Shown one piece after another: positions 1 to 7,814 of a stretch of 64,000 bases of DNA. How positions within the stretch are numbered: position 1 is the stretch's first letter; each line of letters opens with the position of its first letter. The stretch covers positions 186,001-250,000 of the forward strand of contig JACKBI010000008.1 in assembly GCA_020634615.1 (NCBI GenBank). Reading direction: 5' to 3'. The stretch is from Anaerolineales bacterium (GTDB taxonomy: Bacteria > Chloroflexota > Anaerolineae > JAAEKA01). Both the position numbers and the translations under genes were made by a program. The notes beneath the pieces are model-generated. The model saw only the letters and a list, made by a program, of their open reading frames with translations. It did not search any database and had not been told where the DNA came from.

Positions 1-27
1 CAGGTCGCTGGTTCGGTCAGAACTCAT
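1..27 (-). CDS. 5' end of an unidentified gene, truncated by the window edge
   Basis: Only nine codons (MSSDRTSDL) lie in the window; the gene runs off its left end. The ATG at 27 is preceded by a good Shine-Dalgarno-like AGAGAGGA and begins 12 nt after the deoC stop, so it is very probably the next gene of the lepB-rpiB-deoC operon. Too little is visible to name a product. If the microcompartment reading of deoC/rpiB is right, this would be another gene of that locus. Confidence 0.55.
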
Positions 28-39
28 GCACAGTCCTCT

Positions 40-909
40 CTAGCTGCCCGTGGCTTCGCGGACGATCTTGATCCCGGCGCTGGCGCCCAGGCGCGTCGCG
101 CCGGCGGCGATCATCGCCTTGGCGTCCTCAGCGGAGCGGATGCCGCCGGCCGCCTTGACACCGATGCCAGGACCGACCACCGCGCGCATCAGCGCCACAT
201 CGGCAGCCGTCGCGCCGCCGGAGGCGAAACCGGTCGATGTTTTGACATAATCAGCACCGGCAGCTTGAGCGATGGCGCAGCTCTCGACCTTTTCTTCGTC
301 GGTCAGCAGCGCCGCTTCAATGATCACTTTTACACTGGCCTGGCGGGCGTGGGCAGCCTGCACGACAGCGGCCACATCGCGCATGACAAGCTGGTAGTCC
401 TTCGACTTCAGCGCGCCGATGTTCTGCACCATGTCGATTTCACTTGCGCCCGCGGCGATAGCACGCTCGGTCTCGAAGGCCTTGACTTCAGGCATGGTTG
501 CACCCAACGGGAAGCCGACTACGGTGCAAACCTTGACGCCGGAGCCGCGCAGCAGCTCAGCCGACAACGCCACCCAGGCCGGGTTGACGCAGACAGTGGC
601 AAAATGGTTGTCGCGCGCCTCGGCGCACAGCGTGCGAATCTGCTGCTCGGTGCCGTCAGGTTTCAACAGCGTGTGGTCGATCATCCCGGCCAGATCGGCG
701 GCAACCCGCGGCGTGCCCAGGCGCGCGCTCAAGCGATCCGCGCCAGCCTGCACCACATCGCGGCAGCGGTCGGGGCAGTTGCCTGCGCACTGGCCTTCGC
801 ACGTCGCGCCGCATCCGCTGCACGTCGCGCCGTTCACCGGGTACGCCGCCATCACCTCGCGGGTGATGAGGTCAACCAGTTGATCGAAAGAATAGTTGCT
901 TGCTGTCAT
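40..909 (-). CDS. deoC: Deoxyribose-phosphate aldolase with Cys-rich N-terminal extension
   Basis: Class I aldolase that splits 2-deoxyribose-5-phosphate into glyceraldehyde-3-phosphate and acetaldehyde. The C-terminal two thirds carry DeoC hallmarks: DHTLLKPD, VVGFPLGA, EIDMVQNIGALKS and the Schiff-base segment DYVKTSTGF. I chose ATG at 909, which opens with the amphipathic helix SFDQLVDLITREVMAAY; a GTG ten codons upstream (939) is possible and neither start has a strong ribosome site. Residues 30-49 hold six cysteines spaced C-x2-C-x3-C-x3-C-x3-C-x3-C, absent from ordinary DeoC and possibly metal-binding. A helix plus linker before the catalytic domain resembles encapsulation peptides of microcompartment-associated enzymes. 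It sits 64 nt after rpiB in the same operon. Aldolase call is firm; the microcompartment link is inference. Confidence 0.93.
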   Translation of the reverse strand: MTASNYSFDQLVDLITREVMAAYPVNGATCSGCGATCEGQCAGNCPDRCRDVVQAGADRLSARLGTPRVAADLAGMIDHTLLKPDGTEQQIRTLCAEARDNHFATVCVNPAWVALSAELLRGSGVKVCTVVGFPLGATMPEVKAFETERAIAAGASEIDMVQNIGALKSKDYQLVMRDVAAVVQAAHARQASVKVIIEAALLTDEEKVESCAIAQAAGADYVKTSTGFASGGATAADVALMRAVVGPGIGVKAAGGIRSAEDAKAMIAAGATRLGASAGIKIVREATGS

Positions 910-973
910 GAAACTGAGAATCCGTCGCAAGTGAACCACAAATCGAGAGAAACGCGCTGATCAGGCTGGCGCG

Positions 974-1708
974 CTACTTCCGCAAATAGCGTCCTTCGAT
1001 CTGCGTAATCTTTTCCACACGCCGGGCGTGCCGGTCGGGACCGAAGGGCGTTTCCAGCCAGACCTTGACGATCTGCTGGGCCAGATTGGGGCCGATCAGA
1101 CCGGCGCCCAGCGTCAGCACGTTGGCGTGGTTATGTTCGCGGCTGTTGGCGGCCGACGCCAGGTCGTAGCACAGCGCGGCGCGCACGCCCGGCACCTTGT
1201 TGGCGACCATGCACGAGCCGATGCCCGCTCCGTCTACCATGATACCCCAGCGCGCCCGGCCATCGGCGACCAGACGGGCAACAGCGTAGGCATAATCGGG
1301 ATAGTCAACACTGTCAGTGCTGAACGTGCCGCAGTCGACGACCTGCCAGCCAAGCCCGGCAATGACCGGTTTGAGCTGTTCCTTGAGGGCGTATCCGCCG
1401 TGGTCGGCACCGATCGCAACGGTTTTCTCGGCTGGACCGGAAGGCTGCGGCGTCTTTACGCCGGTCGCCAACGTCACGTTGCGTTCCAGCGCCAGATCAC
1501 GCGCCAGCGGCGTGATGACTGCGCTGGGTGGCAAGACTACCGTGCTGCCCGGAGCGGCTTGGGCGATCTGCTGGGCATCCACGATCTGCCGCCGCTGCGC
1601 GACAGGTTGCTCGCGCTGGACCGTCGGCAACTCAGCCGCGCCAAGCAGCCGTTCGAGAGATTGCCGCACCAGGCGGCGCACCTGGTCTTCGCTGGGTGGC
1701 AGAGTCAT
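974..1708 (-). CDS. rpiB: Ribose-5-phosphate isomerase B (RpiB/LacA family) with N-terminal extension
   Basis: Interconverts ribose-5-phosphate and ribulose-5-phosphate. The RpiB domain starts near residue 96 (VAIGADHGGYALKEQLK) and includes ANKVPGVRAA and SREHNHANVLTLGA. The first 95 residues are extra: a basic amphipathic helix (SEDQVRRLVRQSLERLL), a linker, then a segment reading LPPSAVITPLARDLALE, a type of segment I associate with N-termini of bacterial microcompartment enzymes. The usual active-site motif CGTGIG reads DGAGIG here (Asp159 at the position of E. coli Cys66), so catalysis must use another residue, as known for M. tuberculosis RpiB, or the substrate differs. It begins 3 nt after lepB and precedes deoC. 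Family firm, exact substrate open. Confidence 0.88.
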   Translation of the reverse strand: MTLPPSEDQVRRLVRQSLERLLGAAELPTVQREQPVAQRRQIVDAQQIAQAAPGSTVVLPPSAVITPLARDLALERNVTLATGVKTPQPSGPAEKTVAIGADHGGYALKEQLKPVIAGLGWQVVDCGTFSTDSVDYPDYAYAVARLVADGRARWGIMVDGAGIGSCMVANKVPGVRAALCYDLASAANSREHNHANVLTLGAGLIGPNLAQQIVKVWLETPFGPDRHARRVEKITQIEGRYLRK

Positions 1709-1711
1709 GGA

Positions 1712-2359
1712 TCAGCCGGCGTCCGGGGGGCCGTGTTTGATGAGGCCCCACTCGTCCGGGGGCCAGTACGACAGCACGACACGGCCGATGATCAGGTCGC
1801 GCGGCAGGGTTCCCCAACTGTGCGAGTCGCTGGAATTTGGCCGGTTGTCGCCCAGAACGAATATGTCATCTGGGCCAAGGGTCACGGCGCCTGAGTTGTA
1901 GCCAGCTTCGTTGGTGTGGTAGTCAATACCCAGCAACTCGCCGTTGATGTATACCTGGCCGTTGATAATTTCCACGGTCTCGCCCGGCAGGCCGATGACC
2001 CGTTTGATGAAGTCACGGCTGGGATCGCGCGGGTAGCGGAAGACGATCACGTCGCCGCGTTCGAGGTCGCCAAGCTTGTAGGCCAGCTTGTTGATCAGCA
2101 GGAACTGGCCGTCATGGAAGTTTGGTTCCATGCTCATCCCTTCGACGCGGAAGTTCTGCACCACGGTGCGGATGAGCAGGAAGATGACCAGTGTCAGGAT
2201 GATCGTTTCAGCGATCTCGCGCAGCGCGCCCTTCCAGTTTGACTGGCTGGCGGCCGGTTCGATGCTGGGTGCGACGACGGCGGGATCGGTCGATGGCTCT
2301 TCGACCACGTCAGGAGGATTGTAGGTTGTCTCAGCAGTTTGGGAAGGCAGGTTATCCAA
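1712..2359 (-). CDS. lepB: Signal peptidase I
   Basis: Membrane-bound serine protease that removes signal peptides from exported proteins. A 45-residue Pro/Glu-rich cytoplasmic tail is followed by one TM helix (about 50-66), then box B with the nucleophile (GMSMEPN, Ser76), the general base in RDFIKRVIGLPGE (Lys119), and the family signature GDNRPNSSDSH. The 215-residue length is normal for a one-TM Gram-positive-type enzyme. The start is a TTG with AGAGG five nt upstream; no better ATG fits because the next Met lies in the catalytic box. It is the first gene of the operon with rpiB and deoC, behind a promoter at 2390-2418. Confidence 0.95.
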   Translation of the reverse strand: MDNLPSQTAETTYNPPDVVEEPSTDPAVVAPSIEPAASQSNWKGALREIAETIILTLVIFLLIRTVVQNFRVEGMSMEPNFHDGQFLLINKLAYKLGDLERGDVIVFRYPRDPSRDFIKRVIGLPGETVEIINGQVYINGELLGIDYHTNEAGYNSGAVTLGPDDIFVLGDNRPNSSDSHSWGTLPRDLIIGRVVLSYWPPDEWGLIKHGPPDAG

Positions 2360-2389
2360 TATGGCCTCTTACAGGAAAATAGCTGAGGC

Positions 2390-2418
2390 ATTATAGCATC
2401 CTCAACAGCGACAAGCAA
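2390..2418 (-). promoter_or_regulatory. Sigma70-type promoter for the lepB-rpiB-deoC operon
   Basis: On the minus strand TTGCTT (2418-2413), 17-nt spacer, TATAAT (2395-2390). The expected start of transcription lies about 24 nt before the lepB TTG. Sequence match only. Confidence 0.6.
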
Positions 2419-2442
2419 GTAACCCGGGTGCTTCGGGTGTGT

Positions 2443-2471
2443 TTGACAGTGTCTGGCAAGCGTGTTACATT
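2443..2471 (+). promoter_or_regulatory. Sigma70-type promoter for the thiolase gene
   Basis: TTGACA (2443-2448), exact 17-nt spacer, TACATT (2466-2471). This leaves a leader of about 110 nt before the thiolase ATG. Its -35 lies 25 bp from that of the divergent lepB promoter. Confidence 0.65.
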
Positions 2472-2590
2472 ATACACATTCAACTCTTCGCACCAGTCGC
2501 GGTGTTTCGGCGCCCACAGAAGAAGTGCGGGCTGGCCGCCGAATCAACGCTCTGGTTTGCATCTAGTAAATCAGCCAGGAGATACGGGCA

Positions 2591-3781
2591 ATGGACTATC
2601 CCGAAGTCGTGATTGTCGGGGCGGCGCGAACGCCGATCGGGAAGTTTCAAGGCGCAATGAGCACGGTCTCAGCGCCTGAATTGGGCGCGACTGCCATCCG
2701 GGCAGCAGTCGCGCGTGCTGGCATCGAGCCGGCGTCCATCGACGAGGTGTTGATGGGCAACGTCGTCTCGGCCGGCGAAGGGCAAGCGCCGGCTCGCCAG
2801 GCAGCCATCGGCGCCGGTTTGCCCGTCACCGTCGGTGCATCGACGGTCAACAAGATCTGCGGCTCAGGTCTGAAAACCGTGATGCTGGCTGCCCAGGCCA
2901 TCCGGTCAGGTGACGGCGAGGTTTTCGTCGCCGGCGGCATGGAGAGCATGAACCAGATCCCCTATTACTTGCTCAACGGGCGTTTTGGTTACCGCATGGG
3001 CAACGCTGATCTGGTCGACGGCATGATTCACGACGGTTTGTGGTGCGCGTTCGAGAAGCACCACATGGGCAACTCGGCCGAGTGGATCGCTCGCGAATAC
3101 GGGGTTACTCGCCAGGCGCAGGACGAGTTTTCGCTGGAAAGCCATCGGCGCGCCGTTGCCGCGATGGATGAAGGCCGCTTTGCCGCCGAGATCGCACCGG
3201 TCGAAATCGCGCAGCGCAAAGGCCCGGCCCTGGTGATTGACACTGACGAAACCCCGCGGCGCGACACGACGCTGGAGGCGCTGGCTCGATTGCGACCGGC
3301 TTTCGAGGCGGGTGGCACCGTGACCGCCGGCAATGCCCCGCCCATCAGCGATGGCGGCGCAGCTGTAGTCGTCATGAACGGAGAGCGGGCGCGCGCAACG
3401 GGCGTCAAACCGCTGGCCAGGGTCACCGGCTACGCTCAAGCAGCGGTCAAGCCGCTGGAGCTGTTCACCGCGCCGATCTTCGCCGTGCGTCGCCTGCTGG
3501 AAAGGCTTGACGTTGGCATCGATTATTTCGATTTGATCGAGGTCAACGAGGCGTTCGCTTCGCAAACTATCGCCGACGGCCGCGCGCTGGGCATGGACTG
3601 GGCCAAGGTCAACGTCAACGGCGGCGCGATTGCCATGGGGCACCCGATCGGCTGCTCCGGCTCGCGCGTCCTGGTGACCCTTCTCTATGCCTTGCAGCAG
3701 CGAGGGCTGCGAACCGGCCTGGCGACCTTGTGCCTTGGCGGCGGCGAGGCCGTGGCGCTCAGCGTTGAGATGCTGCATTGA
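2591..3781 (+). CDS. Thiolase / acetyl-CoA C-acetyltransferase
   Basis: Condenses two acetyl-CoA to acetoacetyl-CoA or cleaves 3-ketoacyl-CoA. The whole 396-residue thiolase fold is present: nucleophile Cys90 in NKICGSGLK, the GHPIGCSG box with His351, and the second catalytic Cys381 in CLGGGEAVAL. The usual Gln/Met after CxGGG is Glu here, a mild deviation. ATG at 2591 follows AGGAG (SD) at a normal distance. Monocistronic, between its own promoter and an intergenic repeat. Biosynthetic versus degradative role cannot be decided from sequence; no fatty-acid or mevalonate genes are adjacent. The AcCoA acetyltransferase-type length favours acetoacetyl-CoA chemistry. Confidence 0.92.
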   Translation: MDYPEVVIVGAARTPIGKFQGAMSTVSAPELGATAIRAAVARAGIEPASIDEVLMGNVVSAGEGQAPARQAAIGAGLPVTVGASTVNKICGSGLKTVMLAAQAIRSGDGEVFVAGGMESMNQIPYYLLNGRFGYRMGNADLVDGMIHDGLWCAFEKHHMGNSAEWIAREYGVTRQAQDEFSLESHRRAVAAMDEGRFAAEIAPVEIAQRKGPALVIDTDETPRRDTTLEALARLRPAFEAGGTVTAGNAPPISDGGAAVVVMNGERARATGVKPLARVTGYAQAAVKPLELFTAPIFAVRRLLERLDVGIDYFDLIEVNEAFASQTIADGRALGMDWAKVNVNGGAIAMGHPIGCSGSRVLVTLLYALQQRGLRTGLATLCLGGGEAVALSVEMLH

Positions 3782-3800
3782 AATAGCAACTTACCGCTCG

Positions 3801-3816
3801 GGCCGGTCTCCGACCG
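3801..3816 (+). repeat. Copy 1 of dispersed 16-nt core repeat
   Basis: GGCCGGTCTCCGACCG, followed after about 10 nt by TTTTCATC. The same core is found at 10556 (minus), 28412, 32752 (one mismatch) and 61824 (minus), always between genes. The core contains CGGTC-TCC-GACCG and can form a small hairpin. Confidence 0.75.
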
Positions 3817-3955
3817 TGCCCGTTGTTTTCATCTATCGGCGTGCCAGGTCCGTCCCAGCCGGGTGCCGTGCTTGAGACTATTTCAACAGATCCGTACTGC
3901 TCACAATTTGCCTTTAACGTCTACCGACATCATCCCATTTACCCAGGAGGCCCCT

Positions 3956-4582
3956 ATGGCAGCGAAAGCCACAACTGAATCTGCGCCCGCCAACGCTCAG
4001 GAAATCGCCCGTATCCGCGACATCCTGCTGGGACCGCACATTCGCGAGTACGACCAGCGTTTTCAGCAGACGGCACGCGACATCGAACGCTTGCGCATGG
4101 ACATTGAGAAGCTCACCGAGCAGTTGCATGAGCAGGCCGAAACGCAGGTTCGCAATCTCGATCAGCAGGTGCAGCGCCTGCAAAACGACCTGTCTGAGCA
4201 CGATCAGCGGGCCTCGACGCGCATGTCTGAGGAAAGCAGCCGCGTCGACGGTCGCCTGGCTGAGCTGAACGGCAAGCTGGATGCGCAAAGCGCCAGTCAC
4301 AGCGACCGTCTCAAGCAGGAAGCGGAGCGCCTCGATCGCAGCATCTCCTCGCTGGACAGCAGCACCACCAAGAAGTTGCAGAGCCTGCAGAAGGAAATGC
4401 GCCAGTCCGACGATGATCTGCGTAAGGAGTTGCGCGATCTGGTCGATCGCCTGACCGACGAGAAGACCGATCGCCGTTCGCTGGGGCAAATGCTGATCGA
4501 GATCGGCAACCAGCTTTCCAGCGCCGGTACTGCGGTGGGCCTCGACGATCTCCTGGCTGGTTTGGGGAACAGTTCCAAGTAA
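3956..4582 (+). CDS. Coiled-coil protein of a small-GTPase gene cluster
   Basis: A 208-residue soluble protein, almost entirely predicted coiled coil from about residue 35 to 185 (heptad-rich ERLRMDIEKLTEQL and similar), with no TM helix. I do not recognise a named family. The N-terminus carries ARIRDILLGPHIREYDQR, whose RxxLLG pattern recurs in the next protein (LRSLLLGKEQ), suggesting a shared binding surface. The ATG at 3956 follows a perfect AGGAGG; the upstream in-frame ATG at 3863 has none. The stop is 4 nt before the next gene, so the pair is co-translated. Together with the TM/SH3b protein, the Ras-like GTPase and a histidine kinase it may form one signalling or cell-organisation module (inference). 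Confidence 0.8.
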   Translation: MAAKATTESAPANAQEIARIRDILLGPHIREYDQRFQQTARDIERLRMDIEKLTEQLHEQAETQVRNLDQQVQRLQNDLSEHDQRASTRMSEESSRVDGRLAELNGKLDAQSASHSDRLKQEAERLDRSISSLDSSTTKKLQSLQKEMRQSDDDLRKELRDLVDRLTDEKTDRRSLGQMLIEIGNQLSSAGTAVGLDDLLAGLGNSSK

Positions 4583-4586
4583 CCAC

Positions 4587-5966
4587 ATGCCTGTGCCGGC
4601 CGATTCCAACACAGGCGAGCCAACAACGCCAGCGACGCCCGAGCCTGTTGACGCGCCGGAAAACGCCTCGTTTCAGCATTACGACGAGTTGCGCAGCCTG
4701 CTGCTGGGCAAAGAACAGGTCGAGCTAGGCTCCCTGCGCGTCGAAGTCACCGATCTGCGCGACACCCTCGGCGATCAGGATGCGATGGCGGCGATCATCG
4801 CTCCCTCGCTGGACGAGGCGCTGCGCAACAAGATCAACCAGAACAAGGAAGAGATGGTCGAGGTGCTCTACCCGATCATCGGCTCCACGGTGGTGCGGGC
4901 AGTCACCGAGGCGGTCCAGGATCTGGCGCGCACGGTCGACTCGCGGGTGCGCACGTCGATCTCCCCGGCCGAGGTGATGCGCCGGATGCGCGCCCAGGCA
5001 AGCGGTGTGTCCTCCTCTGATCTGGCCCTGCGCGATGCCTTGCCTTTCTTGGTCGAGGAGATGTTTCTCGTCCATCGCGACACCGGCCTGCTGCTGCGCC
5101 ATGTCAGCGCCGATGGGCAGGCAACTCCCGACCGTGACCTCGTCAGCGGCATGCTGACGGCGATCCGCGATTTCGCCTCCGACGCCTTCGGTCGCGGCCA
5201 GCAGGGTCAACTGGATACCATTGAGTACGGGGGGCGCCGCATTCTCATCGAAGCCGCGCAGCACATCTATCTGGCTGTGGTGGGGGAAGGAATCGAGCCG
5301 GCCGGTTTTCGCGCCGACATGCGCGGTGTTGTGATCGATGTGGAGAACCGGTATCGCCTGTTCCTGCGCGAATACAACGGCGACGCTGCGCCGTTTGCCA
5401 GCGTCGATCCTATGCTTTCCGGGCTGGCGGCGCAGTCAACCGGACGGACAAGCGCCGGGCTGGCGCGCGGCCAGAAACGAATTCTGGCAGGCGCCGGCGC
5501 GCTGCTGGTCCTGTGCGTGCTCGCGTCCTGTCTGGGAGGCTGGCTGCTGGTTCGCAGTTTGGACCGTCGCAGCCCGCAGCTTCCTTCCTTCATCATCATC
5601 GTCGCACCAACAGCGTCACCGCTGCCCACGGCCACGCCGACAGCAACTGCAACCCGCACGCCGACAGCAACCGCCACCGCTACGGCGACACCTACTGCCA
5701 CGCCCACACCGTCGCCGACCCCGACGCCCACAGTGACACCAACGGCTACCCGCGCCGGCCTGGTGGACAACGTACGCTTGAACGTGCGCAGCGGCCCTGG
5801 TCTTGAATTCCCTGTCATCCTGACCGTGGCGCCGGATTACCAGTTTACCATTCTCGCAACCAGCGCGGACGGCGGCTGGCTGAACGTCTGCTGCACCGCG
5901 GACGGCAGCGACGGCTGGGTGTCAGCGCTCTATATTCTGGAAAACGCTCTGCCTGTGACGCCCTGA
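4587..5966 (+). CDS. Membrane protein: cytoplasmic helical domain, TM helix, Thr/Pro stalk, SH3b domain
   Basis: 459 residues. Residues 1-300 form a cytoplasmic helical domain (opening with LRSLLLGKEQ, then a helical segment VVRAVTEAVQDLARTVDSRVR) reminiscent of cyanobacterial proteins that end in an OmpA domain. One TM helix follows (AGAGALLVLCVLASCLGGWLL), then a 50-residue Thr/Pro/Ala repeat (PTATATAT type) that would span the wall, and a bacterial SH3 domain (LNVRSGPGLEFPVI, GGWLNVC) that typically binds peptidoglycan. It therefore can connect the cell wall to the cytoplasm. It begins 4 nt after the coiled-coil gene; the GTPase gene lies 99 nt further on. Function not known; a wall-sensing or anchoring partner of the GTPase is my guess. 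Confidence 0.85.
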   Translation: MPVPADSNTGEPTTPATPEPVDAPENASFQHYDELRSLLLGKEQVELGSLRVEVTDLRDTLGDQDAMAAIIAPSLDEALRNKINQNKEEMVEVLYPIIGSTVVRAVTEAVQDLARTVDSRVRTSISPAEVMRRMRAQASGVSSSDLALRDALPFLVEEMFLVHRDTGLLLRHVSADGQATPDRDLVSGMLTAIRDFASDAFGRGQQGQLDTIEYGGRRILIEAAQHIYLAVVGEGIEPAGFRADMRGVVIDVENRYRLFLREYNGDAAPFASVDPMLSGLAAQSTGRTSAGLARGQKRILAGAGALLVLCVLASCLGGWLLVRSLDRRSPQLPSFIIIVAPTASPLPTATPTATATRTPTATATATATPTATPTPSPTPTPTVTPTATRAGLVDNVRLNVRSGPGLEFPVILTVAPDYQFTILATSADGGWLNVCCTADGSDGWVSALYILENALPVTP

Positions 5967-5986
5967 CGTAACCCATACCCCTGAAC

Positions 5987-6015
5987 TTTGGTCCTCGCCG
6001 CGACTGCGTTACAAT
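5987..6015 (+). promoter_or_regulatory. Possible promoter for the GTPase-kinase genes
   Basis: TTTGGT, 17 nt, TACAAT. The -10 is good, the -35 weak. It may give the GTPase gene its own transcript. Confidence 0.35.
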
Positions 6016-6065
6016 AGCCAGGCCCGTGCGCTCCCCTGAAATGCGCACGTTACTGTTGCAGGCAG

Positions 6066-6626
6066 ATGGAAGTCAGAGCCACCGGGCCAATCATGGAAAC
6101 ACTAAGCAAGAAAATCTGTATGCTGGGTGACTTCGCAGTCGGCAAGACCAGCCTGGTGCGGCGCTTCGTGTACGACATGTTCGACGATAGCTACATCAGC
6201 ACCATTGGTGTCAAGGTCAGCCGCAAGCCGCTGGTCGTGGTCAGCGACGATCGGGCTGTGGACCTGACGATGATGCTGTGGGACCTGGCAGGTAGCGAGG
6301 AATTCAGCCAGATGCGCAGCGCCTATCTGCGCGGCGCCGCCGGCGCGCTGCTGGTCTATGACCTGACCCGACCCGAAACGCTTGCCAGTCTGGGTGATTA
6401 CTCGCACCAGGTGCGCCAGACAACTGCCGACGCGGCCTTCGTCGTTGTGGCCAACAAGGTCGATCTGGTCCCCGGTTCAGATAACGGCGTCGAGACCGGT
6501 GCCGCGATCCTCGACGGGAAAGCGCTGGCCGACACTCTGGGTGCTGCCTTTGTTACCACCAGCGCGCTTAGCGGCTTGAACGTGGAAGATGCCTTTCGCC
6601 AACTCGGCCAGCGCGTGGTGCGCTAG
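6066..6626 (+). CDS. Small Ras/Rab-like GTP-binding protein
   Basis: Single G domain of 186 residues, like eukaryotic Rab/Ras and bacterial Rup/MglA proteins: G1 GDFAVGKTSL, G2 Thr in YISTIGV, G3 WDLAGSEEF, G4 NKVDL, G5 TSAL. The residue matching Ras Gln61 is Ser (AGSE instead of AGQE), which in the Ras family lowers intrinsic hydrolysis, so a GAP partner may be needed. ATG at 6066 has only a weak site (GCAGGCAG); ATG at 6093 just before the first beta strand is the alternative. It lies between a wall-linked TM protein and a histidine kinase that starts 13 nt after its stop. Such GTPases act as molecular switches; the target here is unknown. Confidence 0.9.
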   Translation: MEVRATGPIMETLSKKICMLGDFAVGKTSLVRRFVYDMFDDSYISTIGVKVSRKPLVVVSDDRAVDLTMMLWDLAGSEEFSQMRSAYLRGAAGALLVYDLTRPETLASLGDYSHQVRQTTADAAFVVVANKVDLVPGSDNGVETGAAILDGKALADTLGAAFVTTSALSGLNVEDAFRQLGQRVVR

Positions 6627-6639
6627 AGCGATCGCGACG

Positions 6640-7812
6640 ATGGATCCGATCGTTGCGGCCTCATTGCTGGCCAATCGGCGGGTTGCCTGGGTGGTGGCGG
6701 ACTGCTCATTCACCGTTACGGCGGTCGTCGATCCGGATGGGCTGCTCAGCCCGTCCGGCGCCCGGATTGACGTGTCACTGCTGGACGCCGTGCCGGAACT
6801 GATCGGCAGCGAGGCCGACCTGGACGCAGTGTTTGCCGGGCAAATCAACCGGCTGGAATTGCAGTTTGTCGAACGGGAGGACCGGCTGGGCGTGCCCATC
6901 TATCTGCGACTCGTGGTCGTGGCTGCTGATCGACCACCGAACGCCACTGCCCTGTATTGCGTCTTCGAGGATGTGTCCGAGCTTGGCGTCAGCCGGCAGC
7001 GGTTGATGCAAAGCCGCAACGAGCTGCTGCTGGCACAGCGAAGCCTTGCAGAAACAGTGGCCGACCTGAAGGCGAGCAACGGTGAATTACGCCGGCTGAC
7101 CGATATGAAGTCCGTCTTCTTGTCCGTGGCTGCTCACGAGTTGCGTACGCCCTTGGCAGTTATCTCCAGCTACGCTGATCTGCTGGCCCAGGGGCTGGTG
7201 GGCGACCTCGAAAGTCGCCAGTTGCAGAGCGTCGAGGTCATCCACGATGGCGCCCAGCGGCTGCTGCAGATCACCGACAATTTGCTGGACATGACGCGCA
7301 TTGAGGCCGGGCGGCTGGAGTTGGTCTTGCAGGTGCTGGATGCCGGCGAGCTGATCGCATCCATTGTGGACGAACAGCGGCCGCTCTTTCAGCAGTCCGG
7401 CCAGCGTCTCTCAATTGCGCTGCAACCAGGGTTGTCGAACGCGCTGATGGACGAATTGCGGGCAACGCAAATTGTCGTCAATTTGCTCAGCAACGCACGC
7501 AAATACACGCCAGCGGGTGGTTCGGTGGATGTTGTCCTCAGCCAGGCAGCCGACCCAAGCGAGCTGTTGCTGACCGTCAGCGATACGGGCGTTGGCATTG
7601 CGCCGGAAGACCAACCGGAAATTGGCACCTGGCTGTTCCGGGCCAAGTCGGCCAACCAGATCAACGCCAAGGGCGTTGGCCTCGGCCTCAACATCACCCG
7701 TTCACTGGTGGAGTTACATGGCGGTCGCTTCTGGTTCGAGAGCACACCGGGCCAGGGCAGCGCGTTCCATGTGACCTTTCTCGCGGCTGATCCCGAACCT
7801 GTCGAGGACTGA
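6640..7812 (+). CDS. Sensor histidine kinase, soluble
   Basis: 390 residues without TM helices. An N-terminal PAS-like region (about 1-125, ending ALYCVFEDVSELG) and a short coiled coil lead into a HisKA domain (H-box AAHELRTPLAVISSYADLL) and HATPase (N-box VVNLLSNARKYTP, G1 DTGVGIAPED, G2 GVGLGLNITRSLVELHGG). It autophosphorylates on the H-box His and passes phosphate to a response regulator, but none is encoded nearby, so it is an orphan kinase. Being soluble and 13 nt downstream of the GTPase, it may read the state of that switch rather than an external ligand (inference). ATG at 6640 chosen; an earlier in-frame start at 6589 would overlap the GTPase gene. Confidence 0.9.
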   Translation: MDPIVAASLLANRRVAWVVADCSFTVTAVVDPDGLLSPSGARIDVSLLDAVPELIGSEADLDAVFAGQINRLELQFVEREDRLGVPIYLRLVVVAADRPPNATALYCVFEDVSELGVSRQRLMQSRNELLLAQRSLAETVADLKASNGELRRLTDMKSVFLSVAAHELRTPLAVISSYADLLAQGLVGDLESRQLQSVEVIHDGAQRLLQITDNLLDMTRIEAGRLELVLQVLDAGELIASIVDEQRPLFQQSGQRLSIALQPGLSNALMDELRATQIVVNLLSNARKYTPAGGSVDVVLSQAADPSELLLTVSDTGVGIAPEDQPEIGTWLFRAKSANQINAKGVGLGLNITRSLVELHGGRFWFESTPGQGSAFHVTFLAADPEPVED

Positions 7813-7814
7813 CC

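Noticed and set aside
5600..5760. Thr/Pro/Ala-rich low-complexity DNA in the SH3b protein gene considered as a non-coding repeat
   Set aside because: It is in frame and connects a TM helix to an SH3b domain, which fits a wall-spanning stalk.
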